Shown piece by piece: positions 1 to 10,812 of a DNA stretch of 64,000 nt (position 1 is the first letter of the stretch; each line of letters begins with the position of its first letter). The stretch spans positions 992,001 to 1,056,000 of the forward strand of contig NW_027526485.1 of NCBI RefSeq assembly GCF_052857255.1, in the 5' to 3' direction. A program made the translations under genes and the position numbers. The notes below the pieces were generated by a model, which saw nothing but the letters and a program-made list of their open reading frames with translations, had not been told where the DNA came from and did not search any database. This stretch comes from Amblyomma americanum (lineage: Eukaryota; Arthropoda; Arachnida; Ixodida; Ixodidae).

Positions 1-642
1 TTGTAAACATCACAAACTTGGAACAAGAGGTGGAAAAACTTTAAATTTAAATTCGATATTTTCTGCATTCAATGCATTTTTCCATCTCACAGGCATCAAC
101 ATACCAATGAGTCCCGCAAACTTTTTACTGTTAACAAAAAAAGAACAATGTCCTTAAAGGGTGTACTTCTGCGCGCCAATTTAATGCTGGATTATATACT
201 ACAGTAATTACTAATAAAAGATGAGGCTGAATGAAAATTCTATTCTACATTCTCCAGCGGCTGCTCATCATGCATCCACAAAACTATTCACCCATACGAC
301 ATCTTGGAACTAGACAATGTTATAAGTACTTTGCTATTGGCAGTTTCCACAGAACCAATGCCATACTGTGGCAGTGCACAGGCGATCAATCAGTCTAGAA
401 CATTTTCTCTGATGCATAAGTAGTTAACAGTCCATTTGTACATTGTCAGTATTCCAAGGCGGAACTAAATATAGTAAGGGGTACCTTTCACATCGGCATT
501 AGGCAAGCAAGTGACAAGTTGAGTGCCGCTGCACAATTTGTCTAGTGCCAGCATCGCATAGCACGGAAAGTTTCTAGGAGGTAGTGTAACACTGACAGGG
601 TTTTCATTGACAATGTGGCCTGCCACAGATTACCCCAATCTA
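1..642. other. AT-rich stretch, no gene recognised
   Basis: No ORF with recognisable protein similarity and no clear repeat boundary is visible before the pogo-like element that starts at 643. It could be intronic or intergenic host DNA or an old repeat that I cannot name. Confidence 0.5.
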
Positions 643-2759
643 CCGTATTTACTCGAATGTAACGCTAGTTTTTTTACCGAAAGTAGAAAGAAAATGTCAT
701 CCCCCGCGTTACCATCGAATACTAGGATTAAAAACGCTATGAAGAGCACCAAACACACACTATTAAAATCATTTCATGTGTCAAACGTGTGCGTTGATCG
801 TACTGGTCATTCGAAATCACGCAGTCCAACTCGCCGGTCAACCAGTACGCGAACCACAGGTCACAACTGCTAGGAAAAAGCGGCAACCTAATCGCAAACG
901 CAAAAAAAAACGACGTCAATGAGAACGAGCCAACAGGAGTTGACGCCAGCTAGTCACTGGCGCGATAAGAGGGCACCACCTCTTGACGAATGCTCGCAAC
1001 CTGTAGCGAGGTTGTCTAGAAACCATGACCGCAAAATGGAACGGCCATCTCGGAGGCACTGAGCGCTCGCAATCGCCGCCAAGATGCCGGCAAAGGAGCG
1101 AGCGATCCCATCGCCATCTGTCTGTTAATCCTTGCAACTGATCCAAAGACGTGGCCCCGTGACTAACATGCAGCAGGGCATGGAGCAGCGCGCTTTGTTC
1201 GCTGTTTCTCGTGTTTGGTGCCAGTGCGTGCAGTTGTGCGTTCCGTGCTTCGAGTCTTAGGCCTATCCCCATAAAACGGTCGAGTTGTCGTCAAGCGGAA
1301 TGACGTGCTCACACGTTCAGTATACAGCTGGCATCAAGCGCAACGCTATTTCGCTTGCTGAGAGAAATTCAGCGGCTTCAAGACATTTTTGACGTCAACG
1401 AATTGACGATCAGGGGATGGAGGAAACATCGCGAGGAATTGTTTAACTGCAACAGCCTGCGAAAAGGCTTTCAGGGGCCCAAGAAAGGCCGCTTCCCGGT
1501 GTTGTAGCGTCGCGTTGCAGAGTTCATTAGCGAGCAACGTCCTTGACTACTTGGAGTAAGCATTGAAATGCTTCAGTGCAATGCACAGGAGTTTGCGCGA
1601 AACACGGGTTTGACCCAAAACCAGTTTAAGGCATCACGAGGCTGCGTGCAGACGTTTATGCGAAGGGCCGGGTTCTCCCTTCGACGCACGACTTCTATTT
1701 GCCAGAAGCTGCCCGGGGACTTCGAATCAAAACTTCGAGAGTTCCAGCGCTACGTCGTCAATCTTCGTCGTTCTCCCAACATGCCACTTGGACATATCGG
1801 CAATGCCGACCAGACCCCCGTGTATCTGGACATGCCTATGTCCAGAACAGTGCACAATTCTGGTAAGCATGAAGTTCGCCTTAGAAGCACAGGCAACGAA
1901 AAAAATTGGATTACCATTATGCTGGCATGTTTAGCTGACGGCCGCAAGCTCCCTCCATCATTTTTCGCCGGAAGACGATCCCAAAGGAAACTCCCGAAAG
2001 ACGTTATCGTGAGCTCTTACGAAAAAGGTTGAATGGACTCGAATCTTGTCATAGATTTGATTCAATGCGTGTGGGACCGAAGGCCAGGCGCATTGCTGCA
2101 TCTGGAAGCAATATTGGTTCTGGACTCTTTCCAAGGTCACCTGCCACCCGGCGTCAAACAAAAGCTACAGCGTGACTGAACGCATCTCGTTGTTATACCG
2201 GGTGGCAAGACCTCCATTCTCCAGCCTCTGGACGTTTGCATGAACAAGCCCTTCAAGGATGGCTTGCGACAATTATACTGGGAGTGGATTGAAAGCGGGT
2301 CAACAACACCTGCAGGTAGGCTGAAAAGCCCAAGCGCGTCTACCGTTGCCCACTGGGTTTCAGCAGCCTGTTACGGGCTGCCTGATGATTTGGGTTACCG
2401 CGCATTTAATAAATGCTCAATTTCAAATGCTCTAGACGGAAGCGAGGACGACCTGCTGTGGGAGGCAGCTAGTGACAAAGAAGAGTCAAGCTATGATGAT
2501 GAGAGTGACGGCGACAACTGCCGTGAGGAAGAGGGTGTATAGGAACGCCTGTTTGGCTTGTATTTCAATAAAGTTGTCTTTGACCCTCAGAACTATGCGA
2601 TGTCAGTTCCTCGCGTCATATTCTGGTTCTTTCAGTTTTTCTGTCGCACGCCCGAAGTCCAAGCTCGCCTTACAAACGTAGTTTTTTTCCCCCTTTTCAC
2701 ACCCTAAATGTCGACCATCGGGTTACAATCATGGTCGCGTTACATTCGAGTAAATACGG
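643..2759 (+). mobile_element. pogo/Tigger-like DNA transposon with 23-bp TIRs
   Basis: The ends are inverted copies. The left end, 643-665, starts CCGTATTTACTCGAATG, and the right end, 2737-2759, is its exact reverse complement. The left TIR is preceded by TA (641-642), the target duplication used by Tc1/mariner and pogo elements. On the right the bases are AA, so one copy of the target has probably mutated. A decayed pogo-type transposase lies between the TIRs in the same orientation. The element is about 2.1 kb, near the usual size for autonomous pogo/Tigger elements, but its transposase is broken, so it can no longer supply its own enzyme. The TIRs are better preserved than the coding region. 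Confidence 0.88.
1300..2542 (+). pseudogene. pogo/Tigger transposase pseudogene
   Basis: This is a relic of a cut-and-paste transposase. Reading starts at ATG 1300 with a helix-turn-helix region (YTAGIKRNAISLAERN), then shifts frame by one base in a T run near 1388. It continues in a single frame to TAG at 2540-2542. Recognisable parts are the second HTH (VNELTIRGWRKH), the first catalytic-core segment with NADQTPV near 1805, LDSFQGHL near 2115 and PGGKTSILQPLDV near 2205, which are hallmarks of the DDE_1 superfamily. The tail is acidic. In-frame stops lie at 1505 (TAG), 1544, 2030 and 2177 (TGA). There is one frameshift and no large deletion, so the gene decayed by point mutation after a full-length insertion. 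The family call is firm and the element is non-functional. Confidence 0.88.
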
Positions 2760-2789
2760 AAGAATGCTGCTTCGCCCAATGGTTTACCC

Positions 2790-3128
2790 CTAATTAGGTT
2801 CATCATTGTCATCACGCTAAGAAGAACCTTAGTAGTGCACGCATTTACGCTTAGCCGCATTCTATACGCAACCCCATATCTCAAATTGAACCGCACGGAA
2901 ATCGAACGCGTGAACGCAATGATCCGCCTTGCGACTAAGGCAGCCCTAAACCTACCTCGTAGCGCTAGCACAGCCAAACTTCTTGCACTAGGCATACATA
3001 ATACTATTCAGGAACTAGTTGACGCGCACCTTCAGACACAGTACCTTAGACTTGCCACGAGCGCCACTGGCCGCCATATACTCTCCTCCCTTCACATCAA
3101 CATACCGCTAACCAGTCAACCCTTATAG
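2790..3128 (+). pseudogene. RT C-terminal (thumb) fragment of the LINE
   Basis: The readable frame contains RILYATPYLKLNRTEIERVN and a following helical stretch (AALNLPRSASTAKLLALG), matching the region downstream of the RT catalytic core in RNase H-bearing LINEs. The YxDD core itself lies upstream of the truncation point and is absent. The frame stops at TAG 3126-3128 and the RNase H continues in another frame, so this is a broken gene. Confidence 0.7.
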
Positions 3129-3160
3129 CCATCCCTCGACACATCCATTCACCTCTCGTT

Positions 3161-4064
3161 GTGAAACCCCTTCCTCGAAACGTCCATCCCCAATATCACA
3201 TCCCTCGCCGCGTACCTCGCTCTAATGCCCTCCATAAGTATTATGGGCAAGCCCACGATGCCGTTTGGGTAGACGCCGCATGTACAGCGCATGAAGCTGT
3301 AGCAGTTGCCTACAATCCAACCCTACCTCACCCCCTAACTCACCGTCTTCCCTCGAGCTTTACGCCTGAGGAGGCAGAGGAGACCGCCATCGCCCTAGCC
3401 CTTGCACATTCTTACGCCCCAATACATCTTCAGCGGCTCCAAAACGGCTCTGTCCAACTTTACCAGGGGCAGGATTCACGCCCCTGCCTGGCAATTGTTG
3501 AACACCCCTACCAAAAATTTACCACGCAGGGTAGAGCTTCAGTGGCTGCCGGCTCACTCTGGGAACCATGGAAACGAGGCTGCCGATAAATTGGCCCGAG
3601 GTCTGATTTGCCGGGCTCAGGACAGTCTCGATCCAGGATTCTCGAGGGAGCGGGCGCACACATTTGCGGAGCTCACGCAAATAACCCGTTTGGACCGTCG
3701 GACTTACCCTCCTCCCCACCCCTCTCTTAAGCATTCCCAACAGATGCTCTTCAGACGCCTCCAGACCCGCTCGTTGTCATCCCCTCAGCTTTTATCCCAC
3801 TACTGCGGCACATCCCCTGCATGCTCCCTATGCGGTGACCTCCCCGCCACACTCTCCCATATCCTTTTCGGCTGCCCTGCTGACCCTCCCCCGCGAGAAC
3901 AGCACGCCATCTCGAGCTGGGAGGACTGGGAGGTCCTGCTTATGTCTGCAGACCCGACATCGCAGCTTGCTGCGGTGACTCGGGCTGCCGACGACATGTC
4001 CCGGCATGACCTACTTGATGCAGTGCGGGACCGCGCAGTGGCCCAGGCACCCAGCTGGGTCTAA
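3161..4064 (+). pseudogene. LINE RNase H domain and Cys-rich tail (broken)
   Basis: RNase H would remove RNA from the RNA/DNA hybrid during retrotransposition. The domain starts at VWVDAACTAHEAV (near 3268), keeps the acidic helix FTPEEAEETAIALALAH, shifts frame near 3420, and continues as QWLPAHSGNHGNEAADKLA. The usual SDS catalytic motif reads SGS because codon 3435-3437 is GGC, so an active-site aspartate is lost. A Cys-rich segment (CSLCGDLPATLSHILFGCP) follows, typical of the C-termini of I-type elements. The frame ends at TAA 4062-4064. Confidence 0.82.
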
Positions 4065-4105
4065 AACTCATCTGCTCAATAAAGTTTTTCTGTCTATCTG
4101 TCTGT

Positions 4106-5529
4106 GTAGTTTTTCACACGATATGTGACAGGCTTGCCTCGACCACAAAAGGAAGGAGCAAACAACTGAAACGTTATAAAAAATTTCAAAGCCAATAAAA
4201 AGAGGGGGCTGTACCAATACAGGGCCTGATCCCAGAACTGGCCCAGCTAAAAGAGGGCTGGGCAAATGCTAGAAAATATTAGCTAACAAATGTCAGTGTC
4301 AAAATTCTTGTGTGCGACTCTCTCAACTGCTGTTTGCATTTTGCAGGGTTTTTTTCGCAAATTACTTTTCTGGCCTCTAACTTAAGGGTGTCCACTTGGA
4401 ATCGAAGGTGGTCTAGATGTGAGTAACGTTGAAAATTAAAGAGCTCAAATTTAAGCTATAGGGTCGCAAAAGGGGGGTTGAAAAAGTGGGAATCAAATAT
4501 GTGCATTATATAGTGGAAATGCCACTGAGCGTTCTTGTCACGTACAAGTCCTCGAGAGCAAGCTGGTAAATTGCAAGACATTTTCGAAAATTCGCGCTCT
4601 TGCTCCGCAACCCATGTCACCAGATGTTCGCCAGAGATTGCGCGCATTGCATTGGCTAACGCAAATGACGTCATGATGCAGAGTGCTATCACTGGTTCGC
4701 GAGCAATACAGAGAAAAAGGACGGTTGCTTGCCCGGCCCCGAAGGTGACTGCACCATCTCCCCCTTTGTATTCCCTCCTCTGTCTGTAGCTGTGGCGGCT
4801 GGTGTACGAGTTGAGAGGTAAAACGTAGAGGCAGTACTTAATTGCAAATATCTCTGCTTTACATAAGCTATAATGAAAATTTTTTGCAGGAGGTTGATAG
4901 GCCATTCAGTATCTACCAGTTTCATCAGCATTTCTTACCCTCATTGGCCCCTCCCCTTTCAGTGCCTTTTTAAGGCTCGAACAAGAATGCCACAATTTGG
5001 TGCTTGGTTTTGGTCAGATGATAATCATTTCCTGATAACGAAACAAGCTTGTAAATTCAACAGACCATTAAGCTATGATAATTAAGATTTAGTGTTTTAG
5101 AGCAATTCCCAAGAAAAGCAGACAAAAAATTTATTTTAGTAATAATCGAAATAAAAAGCTCTTTTAATGCACTGCAAGTTGAGAGAACCAAAGTAATAGT
5201 TCAGAGAAATCAAAATTCAAATTAAAGAGTTCTTTTACTTTTTGTTGTCCAGTAAAGCAACTACAGTGGCCCTAGAAGAAATATCAATCATCTCTTCAAG
5301 CAGATAATTCAGAAGGCCAAATGCTTGCTGCCAGTTAAATTGAACCAGAAGTACCAGGAAAAAGGGTGTATCTATGGATCATTTCTTCTCAAAACAATTG
5401 AATTTACTGCTTAGCACATAAAATCAAAGCCACAGTGAATCAAGCAACCAGTTAAACACAATGCTTAAAGAGAATGCGAGGGACCAGAAACATCACAAAG
5501 TGCAAACAAGGACAAACAAACATGGCATG
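4106..5529. other. No recognisable gene
   Basis: Several ORFs of 70-150 codons overlap here on both strands, but none shows a domain, a splice context or a compositional bias I can support. The stretch could be intron or decayed repeat DNA. Confidence 0.45.
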
Positions 5530-5695
5530 CGAAAACTCCCCAACAACAACACTATACAGGCAAAGCTTCCTAAAAGGTCGCCTGTGCCTTCCACCTTCCA
5601 GCGTAAACTGCAAGGCGACTGGAGTCTTTACAAAATTTTTCAGGATGAGGTGTGTAGCCTCGTCCACTGTGTCGCCTCCGATCAAAGAGAAGCCG
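5530..5695 (-). pseudogene. DUF4806-like exon (downstream part)
   Basis: On the minus strand a candidate acceptor (…CATCAAG|CGGC) opens a frame reading GFSLIGGDTVDEATHLILK, then a conserved-looking LQFTLEGGRHRRPF. This matches my recollection of the C-terminal half of DUF4806, a domain of unknown function expanded in ticks and other arthropods. Its upstream half lies at 7554-7735 on the same strand, about 1.86 kb away. As drawn the two exons do not join in phase and the upstream exon carries a stop, so I call it a gene fragment or pseudogene. An unrecognised intermediate exon would be an alternative. Confidence 0.5.
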
Positions 5696-6615
5696 CTTGA
5701 TGCGAAAACCATTATAGCACAAATTATAATAAGATGTTGAGTACAAATAAAGAATAAATGAGCATTTATAAATTGTCATATTTATTGCATACAAGGCACA
5801 GCAAATAAGGCCTCTACCTATGCTTGGCACCCAGAAATTGTTATACCCTTTTTTCCCCAAAGAATAGCTATTTCATGCACATGATGAAAAAAAAATGCAT
5901 GTGCAGCCATAATAAATGCAGCGTTACACCTGCCTTCACTGCATTGCTTAGAAGAATGTGGCTGGTACCAAGCTGATCGAAACATGCTCAAGCCATGAGC
6001 GACAGCTTTTCAGTGTGATGCGACAAAGCATGCCCTATTAACCCCTCAACCCCCTCCCCGAATATTCCTTAACTGTACCGGAAACCTAAGATTCTTTTCA
6101 TAAAATTTCATGCAAGCAAACTGCAAGACATTGATCAAGAGTGACAAAGGTAAAAAAAGGCACAGCAAAGAGATGAAGACCATGCTGAAACTTCCAAAAA
6201 ATGCAAATCTGTGAGAACAATACAAATACACTTATCTCGCACTCCATATTTTCATGCCTGCAGGTTCCCGCAAAAGTTCAATTTTCTAGGCGGGTACTTT
6301 TAATTTTCGTTACTTCGAGCAGCCATAAATTTAAGTTCAAGCATACTGCATAACTGATAACCTGGCGACATCAAACATCAGGAAATTTTATTCGTGCTAT
6401 CCTGGGAGGGGGGGGAGGCACTGCATCAATCTGTGTCGAGACCTTCACGGCACGGACTGTGCTGTCTACACTAGCACCGTGCCATGGCCGCCAATTCGGA
6501 AGGCTCACAGGAAAAGCTACACCTCCTCAACTGAAAACTAAACATATTGACAGATTTGCCTGTCTGGTTGGGTTTGAAGACATAACAAACTCACAACTCC
6601 AACCAAAATTCAAAT
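5696..6615. other. Putative intron sequence, nothing recognised
   Basis: This AT-rich stretch lies between the two DUF4806-like exons. Only short incidental ORFs are present. A PLE fragment begins just to its right. Confidence 0.4.
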
Positions 6616-6660
6616 TTTTTTCAGGATTCGGGCGACAGCATCGCCCAAATCCTGAAAAAA
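6616..6660. repeat. 20-bp inverted repeat with 5-nt loop
   Basis: Positions 6616-6635 (TTTTTTCAGGATTCGGGCGA) pair with 6641-6660, with one mismatch and loop CAGCA. It sits at the truncated 5' edge of the PLE fragment. Confidence 0.8.
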
Positions 6661-7069
6661 TCGAGCATCCAGGTTACGCACGAGCCCACAAACACTGTTG
6701 GGCTTTGCCTACCTGTTCTCAAAGACCAGCCGCGGAGAGAAAGAGCCCAAGGCATTGTCTGCAAAATTCCATGCGCCAACTGCGACGCAAGCTACATCGG
6801 CAACACCAAAAATTTCAGAAAGAATACGGCAACATAAAAACGACGTCCGCAAATTCGCAAGAGAACGCAATCCAGTAGCCGAACATTCCGAGGACTCCGA
6901 CCATAGAATCAACTTCGAAGAAACCCGCATCCTCGGAACCGAAACAAATTACCACAAAAGGCTCCTTCTGGAATCCTGGCATATACCGCACAAAATGAAA
7001 CCTGCCCCCAGTATATGCCCAGGGACTTCGCTCTTCAACCACCTCAATGCAATGCGCCAGCTTGACTAA
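6636..7069 (+). pseudogene. PLE GIY-YIG endonuclease fragment
   Basis: GIY-YIG endonucleases make the target nick used by PLEs for retrotransposition. The frame reads IAQILKKSSIQVTHEP, then GIVCKIPCANCDASYIG, which carries the paired GI(V)- and YIG-type motifs and a CxxC. An extra A near 6818-6823 shifts the frame, after which it continues as RIRQHKNDVRKFARERN, AEHSEDSDHRINFEETR and the terminal segment to TAA 7067-7069. The RT domain is missing by truncation. The GIY tyrosine position reads IVC, another sign of decay. Confidence 0.85.
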
Positions 7070-7187
7070 CAGCCTAAACCCCCTCCCCCTCCCCCCGCGC
7101 CTTTTGCGTCACAGCTGTCGTTCCTTTGACCCCCCCCCCCCCCCTCCCCTCCATACATAAAAGACGCTAGCTATACTGCCCTCAGTC

Positions 7188-7228
7188 ACCCCTGATGATG
7201 GAGCCGAGTCGGCTTCGAAACGCCGGGT
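7188..7228 (+). ncRNA. Hammerhead ribozyme-like motif of the PLE
   Basis: The core CTGATGA (7192-7198) is followed by a 7-bp stem II (7200-7206 with 7210-7216, one G·T pair, loop AGT) and GAAA (7217-7220). ACCC (7188-7191) can pair with GGGT (7225-7228) as stem I. Between GAAA and stem I the sequence is CGCC where CGTC is expected, so the U before the cleavage site is replaced by C and self-cleavage is probably impaired. Hammerheads with very short stem III are known in PLEs, and the position downstream of a PLE ORF fits. Confidence 0.7.
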
Positions 7229-7262
7229 TAAAGTTGAAATTTTCGGTTGGAGTTGTGCAGCT

Positions 7263-7553
7263 TATTATAAACTTCCTCTGCTGCAGCCTTCTAGAATGCT
7301 GTACCCATGCTGTCCCACAAAATAAGCCATAGCCACTTCAGCTTTGGCTTAAAGCTGTACTCAAGGTGATTGTGAGCTCATCTTTTCACCGCGTGAACTC
7401 AAGCACCAAGTAACCACATAATTTTGAATAACCAGTGAACACTGCCGACAGATACAATACTGATTGCAGAATTTCCATGTTTACGAATCAGATTATAAAA
7501 CTTGCAATGAGAAAAACATTTCTTTACAACAACCACTGAAAAGCCTGGCTTAC
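7263..7553. other. Short gap, nothing recognised
   Basis: No coding potential or repeat boundary could be supported between the PLE fragment and the DUF4806-like exon. Confidence 0.4.
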
Positions 7554-7735
7554 CAGAACAGCGCTTCTGTCAGGGTCTTCAAGGATTTCTTCTAGCTCCT
7601 CAACATCTCCCATGGAACTCAATGGGATCAGCTCTTCTCCAAGACAATGCTACAGACCAGCTGCGTGATTCCCTTTGAGCTCTTTGATGCCAGCTCTGAT
7701 CTCCATCAGGAGCTGCACTGTCCGACTTTTGAAGC
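7554..7735 (-). pseudogene. DUF4806-like exon (upstream part)
   Basis: The minus strand has an acceptor (TTTCAG|GCTTC) at 7735 and a donor (CTG|GTAAGC) at 7554. The frame reads FKSRTVQLLMEIRAGIKELK, a coiled-coil-like helix, then a TAG stop, then LIPLSSMGDVEELEEILEDP. The last segment matches the start of the DUF4806 domain, where an acidic LExLE-type helix precedes the GGDTV segment found at 5530-5695. The in-frame TAG and the phase mismatch with the downstream exon argue for a pseudogene or an assembly error. The function of the domain is not known. Confidence 0.55.
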
Positions 7736-8954
7736 CTGAAATGTTCAAAATCCATGATTAGAGAAAGACTGCTTATATCCCTCTGAGTTCTTTGGTATGA
7801 CTAAAGGTATCACAATTTGGTTTGGACCAAACACTGATTGCATAGCACAGAAATAATTTTTTTTTAATTCGGTGCCACTTGAAAATGGTCAGTATCCCCG
7901 AGATGAACGCACTAGTTGCTGCACTACAAAGTACAAGTTGTCGAGTGTTTTGAAGGAAAAAAAAGTAGAACACGACTGCATTACTGGGTCCCATTCGCAT
8001 CACGCATTTATTAGGTCTACCTTTATCCAACTTGAACCCAACAAGCTTCTCAGCTTGATAGAGCAGCTGTGTATTCTGAAAAGGTTCGAGGTTTTTGATA
8101 TGAGCGAAACGCATGTCCACTCATGATTTTGAGAGCGCACTGCACAACATAATCTGTTTGTGACCTGTAGTAAACTGTCAAAACATGCATCAGAGCAAAA
8201 AAGAGAAAGCTTCATGGCCTGTGGGTAGCGCGCCTGTCTCACAGGATTCAATTTCCACTACCACCTCTTAAAGAAATTTGGTGTATCTGAACATTGCTGA
8301 GCTGTTCCTGAATTTTTTTGTCTATCTGTTTCATTAGGATTTTCCACCCTTGGCCAACGCCACTGCAGAGTTTTCTGTGACAAAGGATCGATAACACTGT
8401 TGCATTAAAATTCAGAAATAATGTGGGGCCTGGACAGCAGTTAATGTGGTCACTGTGATGACAGCATTACATGTTATAGCCTTATGCTCCGGGTACTATC
8501 AGCAGATATGCCAATCAGTTGTTTTTAAAAACCATAACTTTTAAATTTCTGAGACTGACAAATTGCCCACATATTCACATTTTATGGAACTTCTCTGGAA
8601 CTGCAATGCCACGACTAAGGGTGATGTCATAGGAAACGACAGGCTATCTCACACAGCCATTCACAGCAGTCATGACATTCTTGACAGTTGTCTGGAAATG
8701 AAACAGCACTATACAAAATTGAATGTGGCCCACTCACGTTGCGAACATGGAGTGTCCATATCTCGTGGATATAAAAAATCAATTCAATGATATATTGCCA
8801 AATTCATTATATAATCAGCATATAACTTTCCTTCCACTGCTATTGTAGACAAGCAAGCAAGACTGAAGCAAGAAATATTAGAGGTAAGAAAATTCATATT
8901 CAAAATTCTGACTAAATTTCAGACAGCATTTGGTATTCGATTCGCACTTTCACT
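7736..8954. other. No gene recognised
   Basis: Apart from a faint tRNA-like stretch near 8195-8240 (GGTAGCGCGCCTG and GGATTCAA resemble degenerate A and B boxes), I see no coding or repeat signal. The tRNA-like patch could be an old SINE head but is too degenerate to call separately. Confidence 0.35.
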
Positions 8955-8955
8955 A

Positions 8956-10109
8956 TAGTTTATTCTCGTTATAACGAACATGAATACAGCGACTTATCAG
9001 TATAATGAAATGAACAGTGCATAATCTGCACTCTATTGGTTTTAATGGAGCTGTTTTTTGTATTCGCATAGCTCAAAATGCACAAGGAGTCGTAAAAACT
9101 TCAAGCAATGCAATATTTTGATCATCTGAATAGTCCGCGGTAGTTGTGTGAATGAATCGAGCGTGCATTCACATGCCGCACCATAGAGGGGCAGTACGAA
9201 CTAGCATCAAGCTGACAGACGCATGACCGGCACGTGATCGAACCATCTTGCCGCACTCCCCTGCCACATGTGCAGACCTGCGCGCAAGTGGGCTGCACTC
9301 CATGACTTAATCAACTCCGTTGCGCAAAATGGCAATGCAGAAGCATAAAGTATTCTCATTTGAGTCGATGTTTTGGTAGTCCACAGCGAGCGCAAAAGGC
9401 CACATTACTGAGCAATACAGTGTTGCATCTAGCACTCAGTCGGCAATTGTGAACGCAAGACAGAAGATTGCATTTGTTGACAACTGTTCCAAAGGAGACA
9501 TGAAGAATGATCACCTTGTCATCATGTCGACTGGTGCTTCTGAATGTTACGTTTGAGAACTTAGTCTCTGCTTATGACAAATTGGTGGTGGCACCTGAAC
9601 TGACCGACCAAGAAATCGCTGACGAGGCCGGTTCTTGCAGATGATGCAAGTAGGGTTGATGACAGTGAACCGGAAAGTGAAAAATGAGCTCTAAAAATTG
9701 CAGAGGCTGCCGACACGGAAAGGAAATTGAAGGGCTACCTTGAGAAAGTACCTGTGGCCTGATGTGGAGAAAGCTCTACATTTAATTGATTTCATAGAGA
9801 ATTTAGTCCTCTGAAATACTGCTCAGTGCCACCAAGCAAAGATTGCATTGTTTCTTAAATAAATCTGGGCGGAGCCAGCATCCCCATCTAGTGTTCATTT
9901 CTGCTCTACAACACAGAACAAAGCGATATTTCGCATGCTTATAGCAAGCTCTGAATTCAACAATTGTGCGTTATTACACCTTTCTGTTGTCCCCCTGCGA
10001 GAAGCCTTTGCTTGGGTTTATTTGCAGACTTTTGCAGATTTTTAGAACGATTGTTTAGTATAACAAATTTTAGGCCAAAATTAGGCTTAGTTATAACGGG
10101 ATTTGACTC
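8956..10109. mobile_element. Decayed Tigger element with degenerate TIRs
   Basis: The left end (8957-8981) contains TTCTCGTTATAACGAAC and the right end (10081-10109), read inverted, AGTCAAATCCCGTTATAAC. Both are variants of the common Tigger terminus (CAGTYRAAYCTCGTTATAAC). TA dinucleotides flank both ends (8954-8955 and 10110-10111). The interior of about 1.15 kb keeps only scraps of a transposase C-terminus: a frame near 9595 reads LTDQEIADE, then an acidic patch DDSEPESEK before a stop. Most of the DDE domain is deleted, so this is an internally deleted, inactive copy. Confidence 0.72.
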
Positions 10110-10393
10110 TATTCGAAACTCTTTGACCAGAAATTATGAATTTCTGGTTCATCTAAACTACCAGTGAAACATCGCGACATTCTCAGACAGAAGTATCTTG
10201 CACTTTTGAATGGAGCCTAGAGACATTGACATCAATGAAAGCATAGGAAATTTTTTTATGTTGATCATTTTAAAATAATAATGTAATCATTGAGATAATT
10301 GATTAGAAAGAAAGTGGGATGCATACCTATGAGCGCCGTATCATCTTCTTCATTCCAAGTGCCCCGGCGGAAAGAGGGAGCCATCCTGGCGAC

Positions 10394-10812
10394 TCAAGGA
10401 GAGGAGACTACGAGGGGGCTATAATACGGCTTCAAGCGGCTGACGTGAACGACGTCGCGGCCACGGCGGCCATGGTCCGAAGAAGGTGTCACCGGTTCGA
10501 TAATGTCGTTGACCGGTGACGTACGCTCCAAGATGCGGTAAGGGCCGATGTGCTTGGCCGAAAATTTGGACGTATTCGGAAGAGAGAGCCAGACCAGTGA
10601 GCCAGTGGAGAAGTGAACCGCGGGCGTGTCTTGATCGGAAGCACGGGTACGACGGAGACCTTGACGTTCGGCGGTGAAGGAGCGAGCCAACTGGCGGCAC
10701 TGCTCAGCATGGCGGGCGATGTCAGAGAGGGAAGCATGTTCCGAGCTGTCGGGGTTGTAGGGAAGGATTGTATCCAACATACAAGAAGGTTCGCGCCCGA
10801 ATAAAAGAACTG
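10394..10812 (-). pseudogene. Ty3/gypsy integrase C-terminal fragment
   Basis: The minus-strand ORF begins upstream of the first Met (FGREPSCMLDTILPYNP), passes through a basic helical region, and has a GPY/F-type module (FSAKHIGPYRILERTSPV) and the terminal DVVHVSRLKPYYSPLV. These are the C-terminal features of gypsy integrases, thought to help target-site choice. No LTR, RT or integrase core is present nearby, so it is an isolated pol tail. Its closing HVSRLKPYY motif resembles the one in the deleted gypsy at 18.1-18.3 kb, suggesting related families. Confidence 0.85.

Larger units (their letters stand above)
2763..4105 (+). mobile_element. 5'-truncated non-LTR retrotransposon with RNase H
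   Basis: This is the 3' part of a LINE that carries RNase H after the reverse transcriptase, the organisation of the I/R1-like group. It opens in the RT thumb region (FTLSRILYATPYL near 2845), passes through RNase H and a terminal Cys-rich segment, and ends in AATAAA with a short TCTATCTG-type tail near 4105. The 5' truncation point falls immediately after the pogo element's right TIR, but I cannot identify a TSD. Truncation at the 5' end is the normal outcome of incomplete target-primed reverse transcription. Confidence 0.75.
6616..7262 (+). mobile_element. 3' fragment of a Penelope-like element
   Basis: A 5'-truncated PLE keeps the end of the ORF (GIY-YIG endonuclease) plus a 3' untranslated part with C-rich runs (7081-7146) and a hammerhead-ribozyme-like motif at 7188-7228. 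The fragment lies inside the putative intron of the DUF4806-like gene, opposite in orientation to it. The exact 3' border is uncertain. Confidence 0.8.

Noticed and set aside
4456..4905. 149-codon minus-strand ORF
   Set aside because: No domain or splice support, and overlapping ORFs on both strands have no clear preference.
8190..8245. tRNA gene
   Set aside because: Only weak A- and B-box resemblance and no cloverleaf that I can pair. At best a SINE relic.
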